Positions 33,896-45,636 of a stretch of 64,000 bases of DNA are shown here, one piece after another (within the stretch, counting starts at the first letter, position 1; every line of letters begins with the position of its first letter). The notes beneath the pieces are model-generated. The model saw only the letters and a program-made list of their open reading frames with translations. It ran no database searches and was not told the origin of the DNA. The DNA is taken from assembly GCA_934047225.1 (NCBI GenBank), contig OW203985.1, forward strand, positions 2,993,501-3,057,500, given 5' to 3'. This DNA comes from Ypsolopha sequella (Eukaryota; Arthropoda; Insecta; Lepidoptera; Ypsolophidae). Made by a program: the position numbers and the translations under genes.

Positions 33896-34196
33896 TAAAG
33901 CCGATCGTAAAGGCTTTAATTTTAGTTTCAGTGCTGCCAATACTTACATTTTTCAAAAGTAATTTAGCTTCTGGTCCTCTAAAAAGGCCGCTTTGGATGA
34001 ATCATATTATGATTCTGTTCTAATGCCGTCTCTTTTGCACGCGTGAAAAAACTCTGACTCCATCCTACTTTCAAATCATTTTATGATTCACCTAAGTCGG
34101 CCATTTTAGATCCCCTGTTCGTAACTGTTATGCGATGAAGAAAATTTAGTTTTGACAGCACTAAAACTAAAGTTAAAGCCTTCAGAATCAGCTTTA
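33896..34196. mobile_element. 301-bp MITE, longer relative of 2413-2571
   Basis: The left end TAAAGCCGATCGTAAAGGCT and right end AGAATCAGCTTTA match the termini of the 159-bp MITE, as do the subterminal TTTAGTTTCAGTGCTG and TTGACAGCACTAAAACTAAA. The central 150 bp differ and include an inner palindrome (CGGCC...GGATGAATCATATTATGATT and its partner). Confidence 0.75.
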
Positions 34197-34250
34197 TTAA
34201 ACACGATTATATGTTTTTATTGCGAAATCCATCGTTTTGAATACTCTAAT

Positions 34251-34688
34251 TATTATGAGAGTGCATTACCAGCTAGAAATCAATCAGAAACAAATTTAAG
34301 AACAGAAAAATTTTTGAAAAAATTCCTCGGGCCAGGATTTGAACCTGCAACTTCCTGCATACATGACGAATTTTTCCACCATATCTGTGCACCGAATTTT
34401 CGTAACTACTTTATATATATTTTTGAACACTATAAGCTTACGGGTTAAGGCTGCATATAAAGTCAGATTCAGCACCTCATTTTACATCAATGAGAACTGA
34501 ACTCTATGACGTTTCCTTTTAGTTTAAAATAGCGCTATTTTAAACTAAAATTTTTCCACCATATCTGAGCACAGAATTTTCGTAACTACTTTATACATAT
34601 ATATTTTTGATTTTTTTTCAAAAATATTTGAGCTTTTAAATTTGTTTCTGATTGATTTCTAGCTGGTAATGCACTCTAATAATAATGT
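34251..34688. repeat. Foldback with SINE-like B box and internal direct repeat
   Basis: GAGTGCATTACCAGCTAGAA...AATCAGAAACAAATTTA on the left is inverted to TAAATTTGTTTCTGATTGAT...GGTAATGCACTC on the right, with arms of about 50 bp. Inside, CCACCATATCTGxGCACxGAATTTTCGTAACTAC occurs twice (34375 and 34557). GGATTTGAACCTGC near 34331 is a minus-strand B-box-like sequence. A related right half occurs at 55255-55350. Confidence 0.6.
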
Positions 34689-36451
34689 ATTAAACACATT
34701 GAAATTTTAAGTATCACACTGGAATACTGAATTGTTACCCGCAGTGGAATCTTTTGGCACTAATAATTTGCTTCTAAGGTAGGGTCACTGAGTGATGGCA
34801 CTTATGACAGCTGCATTTAGTGATGAGGTATATTTCAAATTTTGGTTAAAAATAAAAATCAAGTGTGAGTTTACTCAACATTAGACACGTCATTCAACAT
34901 TCAACATAATGATACAAAAGGAAAATGTGCCAAAACGTAGCTAAACATGGCGTAGCTATCGGAGGGCTATGCGGTGTAGTGAGATGTTTAAATATCTAAA
35001 TCGAAAAAAGTATTTTACTATCATTTATTTTCGTTTAGTTTAACTTCGTCATTGTTTTGTTTTTAATTAAATATTATTGCGTAACTTGGCGACCTCAAAC
35101 ACGACCTACAAATAATGAGAAACTTTTTAAAAAAAAAATATTTTTTTCTATACGAATTCTATTGCACAATAAAGCAACATTCAAATTGAAAAATAATAAC
35201 CGAAACAAGTAGTACATCACTATCAACAACGAAGTATTACATTTTTTAATTCACACTTTCTTATAAATAATTACGATACTTTGTAGGCATTTAAACGTCA
35301 TAGGCGCCATCACTCAGTGGCTCTACTGTATATTTTTCTTATGGTCTATGATTATGAAAGAAGAAAGAAAGAAAACAGATTTATTGCCAAAAAAAAAATC
35401 GTTACGAACTAATCATAAACAATAAAGTTGCTTAAAATAAATATATTTTTTTCGGCAACAGGTAGCACACTCAGCCGTGCGGCCAGATTAAAAAAGAAAC
35501 CTAACAGCGCTGTTTTTCAGCGTATATCACAGACACAAAAAATATATGGTTTAGAAGATAAATCAAACAACCAAACAGTTCATTTTATAAACTAGTATTG
35601 CCTGTAGTTTTTAGAGCTATTTTACAATGTTTTTTGTTAATTTTGGTACCACTAACATTTTAAATAAGTTTTTTTTTTTCTTCTTTTAAAACCCTTAATA
35701 CAGTGTTATGTTATTACTGTGGTTATTACCTATGTACTTTATCAGTAATAAATCATTCATTCATTCATTCATCAAACTATCTACGAAAAATGTTAAATGT
35801 ATTATGTGCAAAAACATATATTAATATGAGAGTTAAATGAGTGCAGAAATATGAAAATTAATTATAGTATAGGTGTAAAATATGTTAATCTGGTAAGATA
35901 TATAAGACATAAAAATGTATATATTAAATATATATATATAAAGGCCAGCATAGTACTGAATCAAAATAAATAAATAAACTTTTACATAAATAACTTTGAA
36001 CCCTATAATCAGGAAAACGGTTTGCTATATAGCGGCAAATTGCTTATGCGTCGGGACTTTGTCCAAATAATTCACAATGACGTTTATTAAAGAACGGTCA
36101 GAAAAAAAGCAATTCCTGAAAGACAGATGGCACTAACTTGTGATCATAGACATTACGAGACATAACCATAAACATAATAGGTAGGTACTGAGAACAAAAT
36201 AAATTAACAGCGATGTAGTACTACTTTTTTATCTGCGACAGTACTAAGCACAGATTTAGGAAGTCTATGGTTCTAAGCGGCCAAAAACAAATGACGTGCG
36301 AGCACATTTGCAATGGGGCTGTATTTTTTTTTATTGATGTGTTTTTTTTTAGCTTTCCAACGATACCCATATTGTGTATAATATAATATAAATACTACTC
36401 ATACTGAACGTTTGCCATGACCTCGACTTACCTGTGCCGGGTGGCACAGCT
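34689..36451. other. AT-rich DNA with LINE-type tails, no gene
   Basis: AAAGAAAGAAAGAAAACAGATTTATTGCC (about 35360) looks like a minus-strand 3' tail. AATAAATCATTCATTCATTCATTCAT (35746-35773) looks like a plus-strand (CATT)n tail. No coding motif is seen. Confidence 0.4.
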
Positions 36452-36905
36452 ATAAGCTTACGGGTTAAGGCTGCATATAAAGTCAGATTCAGCACCTCAT
36501 TTTGCCTCAATCAGAACTGAACTCTATGACGTTTTCTTTTAGTTTAAAATAGCGCGCTCTCAGCCGTTGCTGTTACGATTACAAACACCAAGAACACTCG
36601 CTCACTAAAAACCGAGTTTTTATTTAATAACTCGGCTTCTAGATAAAACTATTCAAATATTCTAAGACTGACAGACGGCCTCTGTAAAGGCTGACTTTAA
36701 CCCTCGAAAAACATGAAATTTTGCAGTAACTTCGTAATTTGTTTCTATCGAGCGAACTTAAAGCTTTTGCGTTTTTTCCAAGATGAACCTATCAAAAATA
36801 TAGTCTACTAGTTATCTATGTTATTTTTATTAAACCGATTGACCAAGTTACACAATGTGAAGTGGTCATTTGAAATTGTGAATTTGACATTATACGGATC
36901 CTTAA
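36452..36905 (+). repeat. Dispersed repeat, second long copy
   Basis: Starts ATAAGCTTACGGGTTAAGGC and ends TTGACATTATACGGATCCTTAAA, matching 5925-6355 in order. Its first 90 bases match 34434-34530 closely. Confidence 0.65.
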
Positions 36906-37460
36906 ATGTTTAATTTGGCAGAGCATAAAAAGTTAGCACAGATTCAGTTGTTTAGTGCAAGTAGGTCTTAGTGTCTCAAGGACCACAAATCTGTCTCCTC
37001 GACTGTACTGTAAAACGCCTAGGTATGTAAATACGAATACCTATCTAACCAACAGCATTGTGCAGTGAGTAAGAAGAAGGCAAACAAGCATTCTTGGTCT
37101 TCACAAGTATAATTACTTTATGCACCAAGATAATTAGATAACTGATGACATCAAAAACTATCTCTATTACCGGTCAAAAAAAGGTTGCAATCAGCCGTCT
37201 TAGTACATTGGTCATGAAGTGAAGAAGGCGCTCTCTATTGTTCGGAACGAGCTCTGGAAGTTGAGCTGAAGGCCATTTTGTGTGCTGAAGATTTTTCCGG
37301 AGGAGTTTTCTTCTTTCGCTATAAAATCATTTTCAAGGTCTTTTTACAATGAACTATGAAATGAATTACATATTGCTACTATAGTACATAGTTCACACTC
37401 GTCACACATTTTACCTTTGATTATTTTATATACAGATAACATCAAATTATTGTTTCTACT
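36906..37460. other. No gene recognised
   Basis: No coding or structural signal is recognised. Confidence 0.4.
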
Positions 37461-37945
37461 TTTTTTTTTAGTTTATTTATTCACAACAAAATGGATCACG
37501 AAAACCCCTCAGGGTTTATCCATGATCCATGAGATCACTCTTATCTAACAATTTATAACTTATAAAATATTTCTTTAGTATTGCTCTTCTCTTTACTAGC
37601 TTAACTTCTATGTAATTTAAGACTTCATTTGGCAAACCATTTAAACATTTTTATAACATATATTCTCAAGTCCGCATTCCATAAGTGTTGTTATATCTAG
37701 GTAGACAAGTAAGACAATGGACGTAAATGCTTATGTAGAGTATTCTTTTTTAAATTTACGATATTGTCATATTCTTCACAAACAAATACGAGCCTGATTT
37801 TGTTGAACACGTCAATAACTTTACAGGTACTATATTTTTAAGCAAGCTTCGTTGTAGTTTGTAAATTTTATCTATATAAGTTTTATAAGTTCGACCGTAA
37901 CTACTTAAACCATAGCTTATGATAGCGTCTGCTAAGGACATGTAG
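37461..37945 (-). pseudogene. LINE reverse transcriptase fragment, minus strand
   Basis: On the minus strand, 37941-37756 reads SLADAIISYGLSSYGRTYKT then YIDKIYKLQRSLLKNIVP. This matches the conserved C-terminal block of Jockey-like LINE reverse transcriptases (SYGLxxYGRTxxTxxxKIxKLQ). The 3' UTR runs to a GTGAATAAATAAACTAAAAA end, with the poly-A tract at about 37461-37469. 5'-truncated at about 37945 and frame-interrupted after STKSGSYLF. Confidence 0.7.
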
Positions 37946-38473
37946 TAGTTGTTTGAAAAACAAGTCAGAAAAAGTACGAATTTTCGGTTATTTCCATTTT
38001 ACATGTATTTGGACCAATAACTTGACTAAAGAACAAGTTTGAGGGCACGTATCGTGATCGCCCTTGCTCGGTTTTGTTTGTTTTACATTACACCAGACCA
38101 AAAGTTCCCCTTTGGTCACCAACCACGTTGCTGAAATTCCATGTTAATATCCTTTACGTGCCTCAATGACTTTATCCTGGCGTTATTTATCAATCATAAT
38201 ATCATTCATTCCTCTTTTGTTTACTGCGTGAAAAATAACATGAGTCGAGAGATTAGGGCCTAAGGGCCTGTTAAATGGTGACAACGGAAAGGAAAAAAAT
38301 ACCTACGTATCAATTGGGGGAAAAAATATGTTTTTTTTTTCAATTTAATGCGTAGTGCGTTTTTGTTACACATGCTTATCACAAGTGCCGTCTTCTATCT
38401 TTTTTATTTTTCTTAACCGGATAATCAAGTTGGGAAATAGTAATTTGAAGTTGTGCAGTTGATAAATTAATAT

Positions 38474-38980
38474 TATATATAAACATAAACATAAACATAA
38501 AAAGTATTTATTTTCATACACAAAGTCACAATTGTTTTAAAGCAACTGGCTCCCAAAAAGTTAATACTGAGATTCAGGAACCAGTTTCTCCTCTTATATT
38601 ATAAATTATACAGATCAAAGTGTTAGCGTAATAATTATTTACAAAAAAATACAAACAGGAATGTGGTTAGTAGGTACATAGAAATCTTATAATATCATAT
38701 TAGTGAAGTATTAGTGGGTTAGTATTACCATTAGGTTTTAATTTTTCAAAAAAGAAGGTGAATTAATTAATTAGGCAAACTATGTAGAATAACAAATAGA
38801 AGAAAAAGGTATGAATTTGAGTATGAGGGTGAGTAATGTGTGAATGGTATGTGTGTGAAGTGTGAGGATGAAATTGCAGTTTGTATACTGCAATGATATA
38901 ATATTATTTTACAATCTCCTTGTGATGGATAAATCACTAAGTATTCAAACATATAGACATTTATTTCTATTATAGTTTTT
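38474..38980 (-). repeat. Probable LINE 3' end with (ATGTTT)n tail, minus strand
   Basis: ATAAACATAAACATAAACATAAA at 38476-38500 is, on the minus strand, a (TTTATG)n tail after a typical ATACTTTTTATG end. Matches to the 5925/36452 dispersed repeat lie on both sides (AGTAATTTGAAGTTGTGCAG at 38440 and ATGACATTATACGAACTC at 38987), so it probably inserted into a copy of that repeat. No RT motif is recognised inside. Confidence 0.5.
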
Positions 38981-40218
38981 GTGCAGATGACATTATACGA
39001 ACTCTCAAGTATGGAACCCTTCCTTAGCGGATCTAATTTGCACTGGAAAATTTTTTTGCTAGTAAGTATTCTTCAACAGGGTGCTAAATTTGTCATCAAA
39101 TAATTTTGTTGGAATATTTGCGTTAGTTTCAAAATCCATAAACTGCATTAGTCACACGACAAGTTTGGACAAGCATACCATTAAATGCTTACAAAGTTTC
39201 TCGTAGAAAAAGATCTTGTAATAAAAGTTCAGTAACAGATCTCCAAATCAATCAAACAGATTGGAGCAGCGGGGAAGTTTCAAGCATTTTATTACTGTAA
39301 CTTGAAATACGAGTTTTATGGAAGAGGGAAGGAATCCGCTTTTCCGTTTGTTTTACTCTCACATTTTTCAATAAATCGATCTTGGCTCGAAGCAGCTAAG
39401 AACATTTTCTATTCTTACTAAACTAAACATTTTGTGAACCAAACGCCATACCATACTTACCGCAACCCATACCGCACACATTAGCTTCCAGTCAACTCGA
39501 CCCCTCGTGAGAACATTAACATAATTTTTTTAAAAAGAAAGCGTATGTATTTGTAAACTACTTATGGTTGAGTATCCTTTATCCTAGGCCTCAACAGGCG
39601 TGGTATACTATAATCGCCTCGGATTGAACTCAAAGGTAAACAAACAAAATTTTAGTTCACACTTGATTCTTTTTGACAGTTATAGCGATGTACGAAAAGT
39701 GTGAGTTAGTTGAAATAAAAAAAAAAATTAAAAAGTGAGTGAGTTATTATTCTTTCATTCAATCCATCGGTCCATTTGTACCTTGTGGTTTAAAATGATA
39801 GTAAATTAAAAAAGTACTACATATTAATTTTAATAAAGTAAATACAACGAGAGAATGCGCTCTTGGCAGTTGGTAAACGGATGGTTGATGTAACTTTGAA
39901 GTGGCGAACAATTTACGTTAAAAATATTTTTAATGACACAAAATTAAATTAAAAACTATATTAACGTCCACTGATAATAAACAAAATAGTTAAGCACAAC
40001 ATTTATTATAAAATAAATAAGAAAAGTATATAATTTTAAATAAGGTCCCCTGGAAAACCTCAAATAAATTCCTCTCGATTACCCCCCCTGCTAGGGTGAG
40101 GGGAGGGAGTTAAAGGTCGCTTTTTTCAGTTTTTCGCTCATAACTCGAAAACCGTATGCTTTAGAGAAAATATTTGTAGGATGAAACTAAAGCTTAGTAA
40201 ATTTCCCACAACTTTGCT
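38981..40218. other. No gene; insertion site of BEL element 2
   Basis: AT-rich DNA. The segment 40035-40215 (CCCCCCCTGCTAGGGTGAGG...TTTTTCGCTCATAACTCGAAAACCG) looks like a dispersed repeat into which element 2 inserted. TTGCT at 40214-40218 is the left target duplication. Confidence 0.45.
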
Positions 40219-40902
40219 TGTTCAGAATAAAATGTATATTTCGGAACGCATCCATCAAGGGTCTATATAATTTGTCTATGGACTTGGAGCTGTCAAAAAC
40301 GAGGGACGTGGAATTTTCTTGGTATAGATCGCGGACGATTTTAATATGTGTTATTAAGGGCTTAACCCAAGGGAAATCGGTGCGGACATCGTAAGAAACA
40401 GTATTCGATCAAGGGCTGAAGATATTTTGGCGTGAAGGCCACTTTTGAGTGTATTTCCTGTGTGTGTGAAATAACCTATATCCACGCGGTGTGCGACAAG
40501 TGGACTTGTTAATTACTATTTCTGGGTTCGGATGCATCCCGGGGTAGGAGGGTTGTGTTTAGATTCATCGTGGAAGGTGATCTACGTGTCACGGCACCGA
40601 CACGCCTTGGTCTCCGCAGCGAAGGGTCTTCGTGCGAGGACTACTTGATGAGGTCATCATACAACTGTCTGGTAGGACATTTTATATTAAATATTAGATC
40701 ATAAGATACTTGTATACTATAAATCTGGGACAGCTATGGGCCCCTGCTCCAGCTGCAAGTATCGCCCTTTAGCATACAATTAGTGGTGTCTGAGCGTGGT
40801 TATGGAATCCTCGCACCAGTGACGTCGATGCCCGTCACTAGTCAGTATTACTACTTTTTATATGCTACAATTTCTGGTAGCAACGAGCGTTTATATCAAA
40901 CA
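40219..40902 (+). repeat. 5' LTR of BEL element 2
   Basis: Starts TGTTCAGAATAAAATG and ends TATATCAAACA, 684 bp. Near its 3' end a frame reads VVSERGYGILAPVTSMPVTS; a similar string is found near 56970. Confidence 0.93.
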
Positions 40903-40907
40903 AGCTT

Positions 40908-40925
40908 TGGTAGCCAGTCCGTGGT
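40908..40925 (+). promoter_or_regulatory. Candidate primer-binding site, element 2
   Basis: TGGTAGCCAGTCCGTGGT starts five bases after the LTR. The TGG start fits pairing to a tRNA CCA end. The tRNA was not identified. Confidence 0.4.
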
Positions 40926-41524
40926 TAATCCCAACTTTGGTTTATATACATATAAACAGCGGAACTGGGCGGCCCCAGTGTCATTGAACTGTTAACATAG
41001 CTAGGCTATTTACATGTACATGTAGCAATTACAAATTGGATTTGTTTAGTGCTTTGAGTAGATAATTGATTACCGGAGGGTACCACATTGATGTGGTTCA
41101 GTAATATCAGTATAAATTGTTAATTTAGTACATATCAAGTGTTCTTGTATTGCAATAACATTATATCATATAACGGTTTATATTATAGATTGGAAATCAA
41201 CTTGTTAGCTAATATACGGTTATCTTGGCTTGAATTTATGTACTTACAAGCATGTATACAAGTGCATAGTGGAATGTGCATTCGGGTTTGTGTGTATTGT
41301 ATACACCAAATATAAATTAAATTTGGTAATATAGAATTAGGTAGGAACCTATTTGTTTGTTTAGTATTGACGGACAGTACATACATTGGTAATTGGGAAT
41401 TAATTTTGCTAATTAAATTCTATTTATAGGTAGGGTACCTATTGAGCAGTGCTTCTGTATTTTGTGCCGTGTCAGGGTGTTTGCTAAATAGTTTTTATTT
41501 ATACATTTCCCGGTTCATTGCGGC

Positions 41525-43381
41525 ATGATGTCCAAGTCTCACAAGGCTGCGTTGGCGAAAGAGCTCCGCTGGTTTACAACCGTCCAGGGATTGCTTTCTC
41601 GTTCGGATCGCGACAATGCAATCCTGGAGAGAGCCGAGCGGATGCATCAGCGGCTGGCTGATGCAGAGGCGGCTGTGGCAGCACTGCAGGAAAGTGACGG
41701 GCCTATGGATAGGTATGTTACTGATTTAGCCCAGATAAAAGGGATTTATGATGATATAACAGAGGCGGCCTCCATGATCAAAAAGCGACAATCGGGCAGC
41801 CCGGTTGTTAGCACACCTAGACCAATTGATGGCGCCACTGGTAAGACGCTGGTTATAACGTCGAATATTATTGCTGATGTAAAGAGGCAAAATTCAGGAG
41901 GTCCTGTAGTTGTCACGCCTCAACCGGTAGATGGCGTGTCTAGTAGTTTGGCTAATTTAAAACTAAATAAATTCAATGGGAAAATGGAAGAATGGGTTTC
42001 ATATAGGAATATGTTTACGTCATTAATAAATTCTAGGGTAGATTTATCAAAGGGGCAAAAGATGGCATATTTGATGTCAACATTGGAGGGCGAAGCAAGG
42101 TTGCTCATCCAGCACCTCAGGGTAGAGGATGATCATTATGATATAGCGTGGGGCTTATTAAATGATAGGTATCAGAACATGCGCTTATTGGCGGATGCGC
42201 ATGCGTCTCAATTGTTGACGTTACCTAGGGTAACCGACTGGGCACAGCTGAGGCAGCAATTACTAACTCCGGTCACTGTGGCGTGTAATGCCCTTAGAAC
42301 ATTAGGTTTACCGGTGGACGAGTGGTCGTTTTTACTCGTTCACATTATTTTAGGTAGGTTGCCTAATGACGTGAGGTCACGTTTTGAGCGGGTGTCCGCA
42401 GAAAAAGATGGCAGCACTGTGCCTAAATTTACGGACTTAATTAAGTTTATTGAATATGAAGCTAGGGTAGCAGAAACATCACAACCGGACTTGGCGCCAT
42501 CTGGGGCGCAATCATTTTCGTCTGCTGGCTCATCGGAATGTGGGGAGCCCAGACAACCGCAGCAGTCGCGGGGACGCGATATGACACGTTTGGCGGGGGT
42601 CGCCGTGATCGAGAGGTCATTGACCTGTTATCAGTGTGGCCATACGGGGCATGACCTGCTGAGATGTCAGCAGTGGCGAAACCTGCACGTCACCGAGCGG
42701 CGACGCATAGTGAAGCGTAAGGGCCTGTGTTTCGGTTGCTTGGGCAATCATTTTGAACGTAATTGTCCCGAGCCACGACGTTGCAGTGTTTGTGAGGGGC
42801 CTCACCATTTATTATTGTGTGCCAACAGATCTGAAGCGGCTTCACCGGTCCCGCAGCGACGGAGCCCTACGGGCGGGGGTGCTTCAGGGAGAACTCCCCC
42901 CCCCCCCTTGGACAACGGGGGTGCGTCAGGGAGAACTTTTCCCCCCTCGGTCCAGGGAAGGCATGCTGTCGGGCAGAGCTCCCCTCCGTCGGAACGGAGG
43001 ACTGCGGCGCGAGGCGCGCCCCCTCACCGGGAGGTGAGTTATGTATTTGCGCGTGGACCCGTAGGGGGCTTGCCTACGGGCTATCACACATATGGCCATG
43101 TTGTGAATTGGGCCCCTACGGGCGGGGGCCAATTGGACTTGGCATGGGCTAGGCCCCCCCTCCCCGCGCCGGTTTTGGTGCCAGCTGGCATGGAGCACCG
43201 TGTTAAGACGGAGTCACGGGGTTACTCACCGCCGTACCGGGAATACCCGCGGTTAGAGTACCACCCGCCGTACTCAGGGAGAGTTGGAGGCTACGCTCCC
43301 CCCATGGTGGGGATGTGCACGCGCCAGCCGTATTACTGCCAGTGGACTGGTCCTGCGCTCCTCAGGTGGGGTAGCCTGTAA
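41525..43381 (+). CDS. gag: Gag polyprotein of BEL element 2, intact
   Basis: 618 residues from an ATG (two adjacent ATGs at 41525 and 41528). The N-terminal 130 residues are helical and charged. The DUF1759-type Gag core starts near residue 141 (LANLKLNKFNGKMEEWVSYR). A classic CCHC knuckle, CYQCGHTGHDLLRC, spans residues 368-381. A second cysteine cluster starts at residue 402 (CFGCLGNHFERNC) and continues with CSVCEGPHHLLLC. The tail from about 440 is Pro/Gly/Arg-rich, with a repeated GGASGRT-P unit, and ends in a stop before the pol remnants. Its likely role is particle assembly and RNA binding in the cytoplasm. The frame is uninterrupted, whereas pol just downstream is destroyed, so gag may be under selection or simply young. 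Confidence 0.92.
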   Translation: MMSKSHKAALAKELRWFTTVQGLLSRSDRDNAILERAERMHQRLADAEAAVAALQESDGPMDRYVTDLAQIKGIYDDITEAASMIKKRQSGSPVVSTPRPIDGATGKTLVITSNIIADVKRQNSGGPVVVTPQPVDGVSSSLANLKLNKFNGKMEEWVSYRNMFTSLINSRVDLSKGQKMAYLMSTLEGEARLLIQHLRVEDDHYDIAWGLLNDRYQNMRLLADAHASQLLTLPRVTDWAQLRQQLLTPVTVACNALRTLGLPVDEWSFLLVHIILGRLPNDVRSRFERVSAEKDGSTVPKFTDLIKFIEYEARVAETSQPDLAPSGAQSFSSAGSSECGEPRQPQQSRGRDMTRLAGVAVIERSLTCYQCGHTGHDLLRCQQWRNLHVTERRRIVKRKGLCFGCLGNHFERNCPEPRRCSVCEGPHHLLLCANRSEAASPVPQRRSPTGGGASGRTPPPPLDNGGASGRTFPPSVQGRHAVGQSSPPSERRTAARGAPPHREVSYVFARGPVGGLPTGYHTYGHVVNWAPTGGGQLDLAWARPPLPAPVLVPAGMEHRVKTESRGYSPPYREYPRLEYHPPYSGRVGGYAPPMVGMCTRQPYYCQWTGPALLRWGSL

Positions 43382-43389
43382 CTAGCTTG

Positions 43390-44935
43390 TTCAAGCCATG
43401 AGTACGGAACCGCGGACGGTTCTGTTGCCTACCGCGATGGCTCGCGTCTAGGGCCCCAGGGGGGATTGAGTTAGGGTAAGGGCCCTCCTCGACTTGGAAA
43501 GTCAAGTGGCGCACCGATTAGTTTTGAACCTGGAGGTTTCGTCGGTGCCGCTCCTAGGTATTGATGGACTGGAGTTGAATCAGCGGCTGCAGCCATGGTT
43601 ATAGACAATATTGTCGGCTGGCAGCCTTCTTTGGACCTTCCTCCGTTCATAATCTCATGCACGTCAGGTCTGCATCTGGCAGACCCACGTTTTGTCATCC
43701 GGCCCCAGTCGATGTTTTCCTGGGCGCAGATTTGTTAGGATGGATCCTATTTGGTTTTAAAAGACTCTGGGTTCTTCTTCATTGGTGGAGGTATCCACAA
43801 TTTTGGATATTCGATATTTGATTCGATACTTGGATTATTATGTTCGAACTTAGGAAATGGCTTTCAAATGAACATATACTGTTTGCAGATTTGGAGGATC
43901 CCAATATGATGGTGGTATTATGTTGAAATACCAACCAGTCAATGAAATTCATATATTTTGTCCCCAGCCGTGAGTGCAGAGGAGCGTTGGAGCGCATTGG
44001 TACACGGTACGTGTACTTCAGGCGGACCTCATCAAGTTTAGACTTCGAGTTCTGCGCGAGGATCACGCCAGGCTGAAGTGAGCGGTTGCTCGTTTGAATC
44101 CTTTCACGGATTATGAAGGACTTCTGCGTTTTGGAGGCTGATTTTGGAGAGCTGACCTGCCATACGGAAGTCTTCATCCTTTGCTTCTACCCAAGACGGA
44201 CCTTTGGTAAATCTGTTGGTGTCGGATTGACACATACGTAATGCGCACGGGGGTTTTCAGCAATCGCAACGCTCGGGTTGTAAAAGCATACCTTGTGTAT
44301 TTGTGTGCTTGGCCACCAAGGCCGTTCACTTGGCAGTGGTATCAGCTTTGACTACGGAGGCCTTCGTCGCCGCGTTGGATCGTTTCGTGTCGCGTAAGGA
44401 TTTACCTTCACTTATTCGCTCCGACAATGGCACAAACTACAAAGGTACTGCTAACTATCTAAAAGATATTGATAATTTTTGTTTTGTAAATAACTATGCT
44501 AGTTTAAGTTAAATCTTCGCCCGGAAAGGGGTAACTTGGCGGTACAGTCCCCCAAATTGCCCTCACTGGGGAGGGAATTTTTTTGAAGCTGCCGTCAAGT
44601 CGGCGAAGACCCACCTCCGCTGCGTTATTGGGGAAACTGTTCTAATTTTTGAGGAGCTTGCCACTGTGTATTGTAAAGTGGAAGCGGTCCTCAACTCTCG
44701 TCCTCTCTGTGGTCAGACAGGACTGAGCATCCTAGGGAAGGAAATTTAACTCTTTTGAAGGATGTGAACTTGCTATCCTTGTTTTGGCGCCGGGGCCGTA
44801 TATTAAAGTTGTTTTGGCGGAGACGGAACTCCACGCGTCGCAGAGGTGTTGGTCGAAGGTTCGATTTTGTGACGAGCCATGACAACTCTCTCCCGTCTCC
44901 CGGTTGTATGAGCTAGTGGACTGATTGCTCAGCCC
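43390..44935 (+). pseudogene. pol: Collapsed pol of BEL element 2
   Basis: Ordered remnants in several frames. About 43399-43580: TEPRTVLLPTAMARV and then ALLDLESQV, a protease start whose catalytic DSG reads DLE. About 43705-43750: PVDVFLGADLLGWILFG, the protease end. About 44091-44205: LNPFTDYEGLLRFGG and LPYGSLHPLLLPK, the region before the integrase zinc domain. 44303-44512: TKAVHLAVVSALTTEAFVAA and SLIRSDNGTNY, integrase core. About 44570-44700, another frame: FFEAAVKSAKTHLRCVIGE, integrase Glu block. RT and RNase H motifs are not recognisable between 43800 and 44030. Deletions, stops and shifts make it non-functional. The run AGAGCGGGGGAC before the 3' LTR is a plausible polypurine tract. 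Confidence 0.82.
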
Positions 44936-44947
44936 AGAGCGGGGGAC

Positions 44948-45631
44948 TGTTCAGAATAAAATGTATATTTCGGAACGCATCCATCAAGGGTCTATATAAT
45001 TTGTCTATGGACTTGGAGCTGTCAAAAACGAGGGACGTGGAATTTTCTTGGTATAGATCGCGGACGATTTTAATATGTGTTATTAAGGGCTTAACCCAAG
45101 GGAAATCGGTGCGGACATCGTAAGAAACAGTATTCGATCAAGGGCTGAAGATATTTTGGCGTGAAGGCCACTTTTGAGTGTATTTCCTGTGTGTGTGAAA
45201 TAACCTATATCCACGCGGTGTGCGACAAGTGGACTTGTTAATTACTATTTCTGGGTTCGGATGCATCCCGGGGTAGGAGGGTTGTGTTTAGATTCATCGT
45301 GGAAGGTGATCTACGTGTCACGGCACCGACACGCCTTGGTCTCCGCAGCGAAGGGTCTTCGTGCGAGGACTACTTGATGAGGTCATCATACAACTGTCTG
45401 GTAGGACATTTTATATTAAATATTAGATCATAAGATACTTGTATACTATAAATCTGGGACAGCTATGGGCCCCTGCTCCAGCTGCAAGTATCGCCCTTTA
45501 GCATACAATTAGTGGTGTCTGAGCGTGGTTATGGAATCCTCGCACCAGTGACGTCGATGCCCGTCACTAGTCAGTATTACTACTTTTTATATGCTACAAT
45601 TTCTGGTAGCAACGAGCGTTTATATCAAACA
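44948..45631 (+). repeat. 3' LTR of BEL element 2
   Basis: 684 bp, seemingly identical to 40219-40902, followed by TTGCT at 45632-45636. Confidence 0.93.
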
Positions 45632-45636
45632 TTGCT

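Larger units (their letters stand above)
40219..45631 (+). mobile_element. BEL/Pao LTR retrotransposon, element 2 (gag-only)
   Basis: A 5.41-kb element with two 684-bp LTRs at a constant offset of 4729 bp. I saw no differences between the LTRs. Both sides carry TTGCT (40214-40218 and 45632-45636). It holds one long intact gag frame. Downstream pol is reduced to about 1.5 kb of ordered remnants: a protease-like piece, an integrase N-terminal piece and an integrase core piece, with no recognisable RT or RNase H. The contrast between intact gag, perfect LTRs and collapsed pol indicates recent movement using enzymes supplied in trans (inference). Confidence 0.93.

Noticed and set aside
42753..43198. 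Overlapping frames on both strands within gag of element 2
   Set aside because: They are shadows of the GC-rich, proline-rich gag tail.
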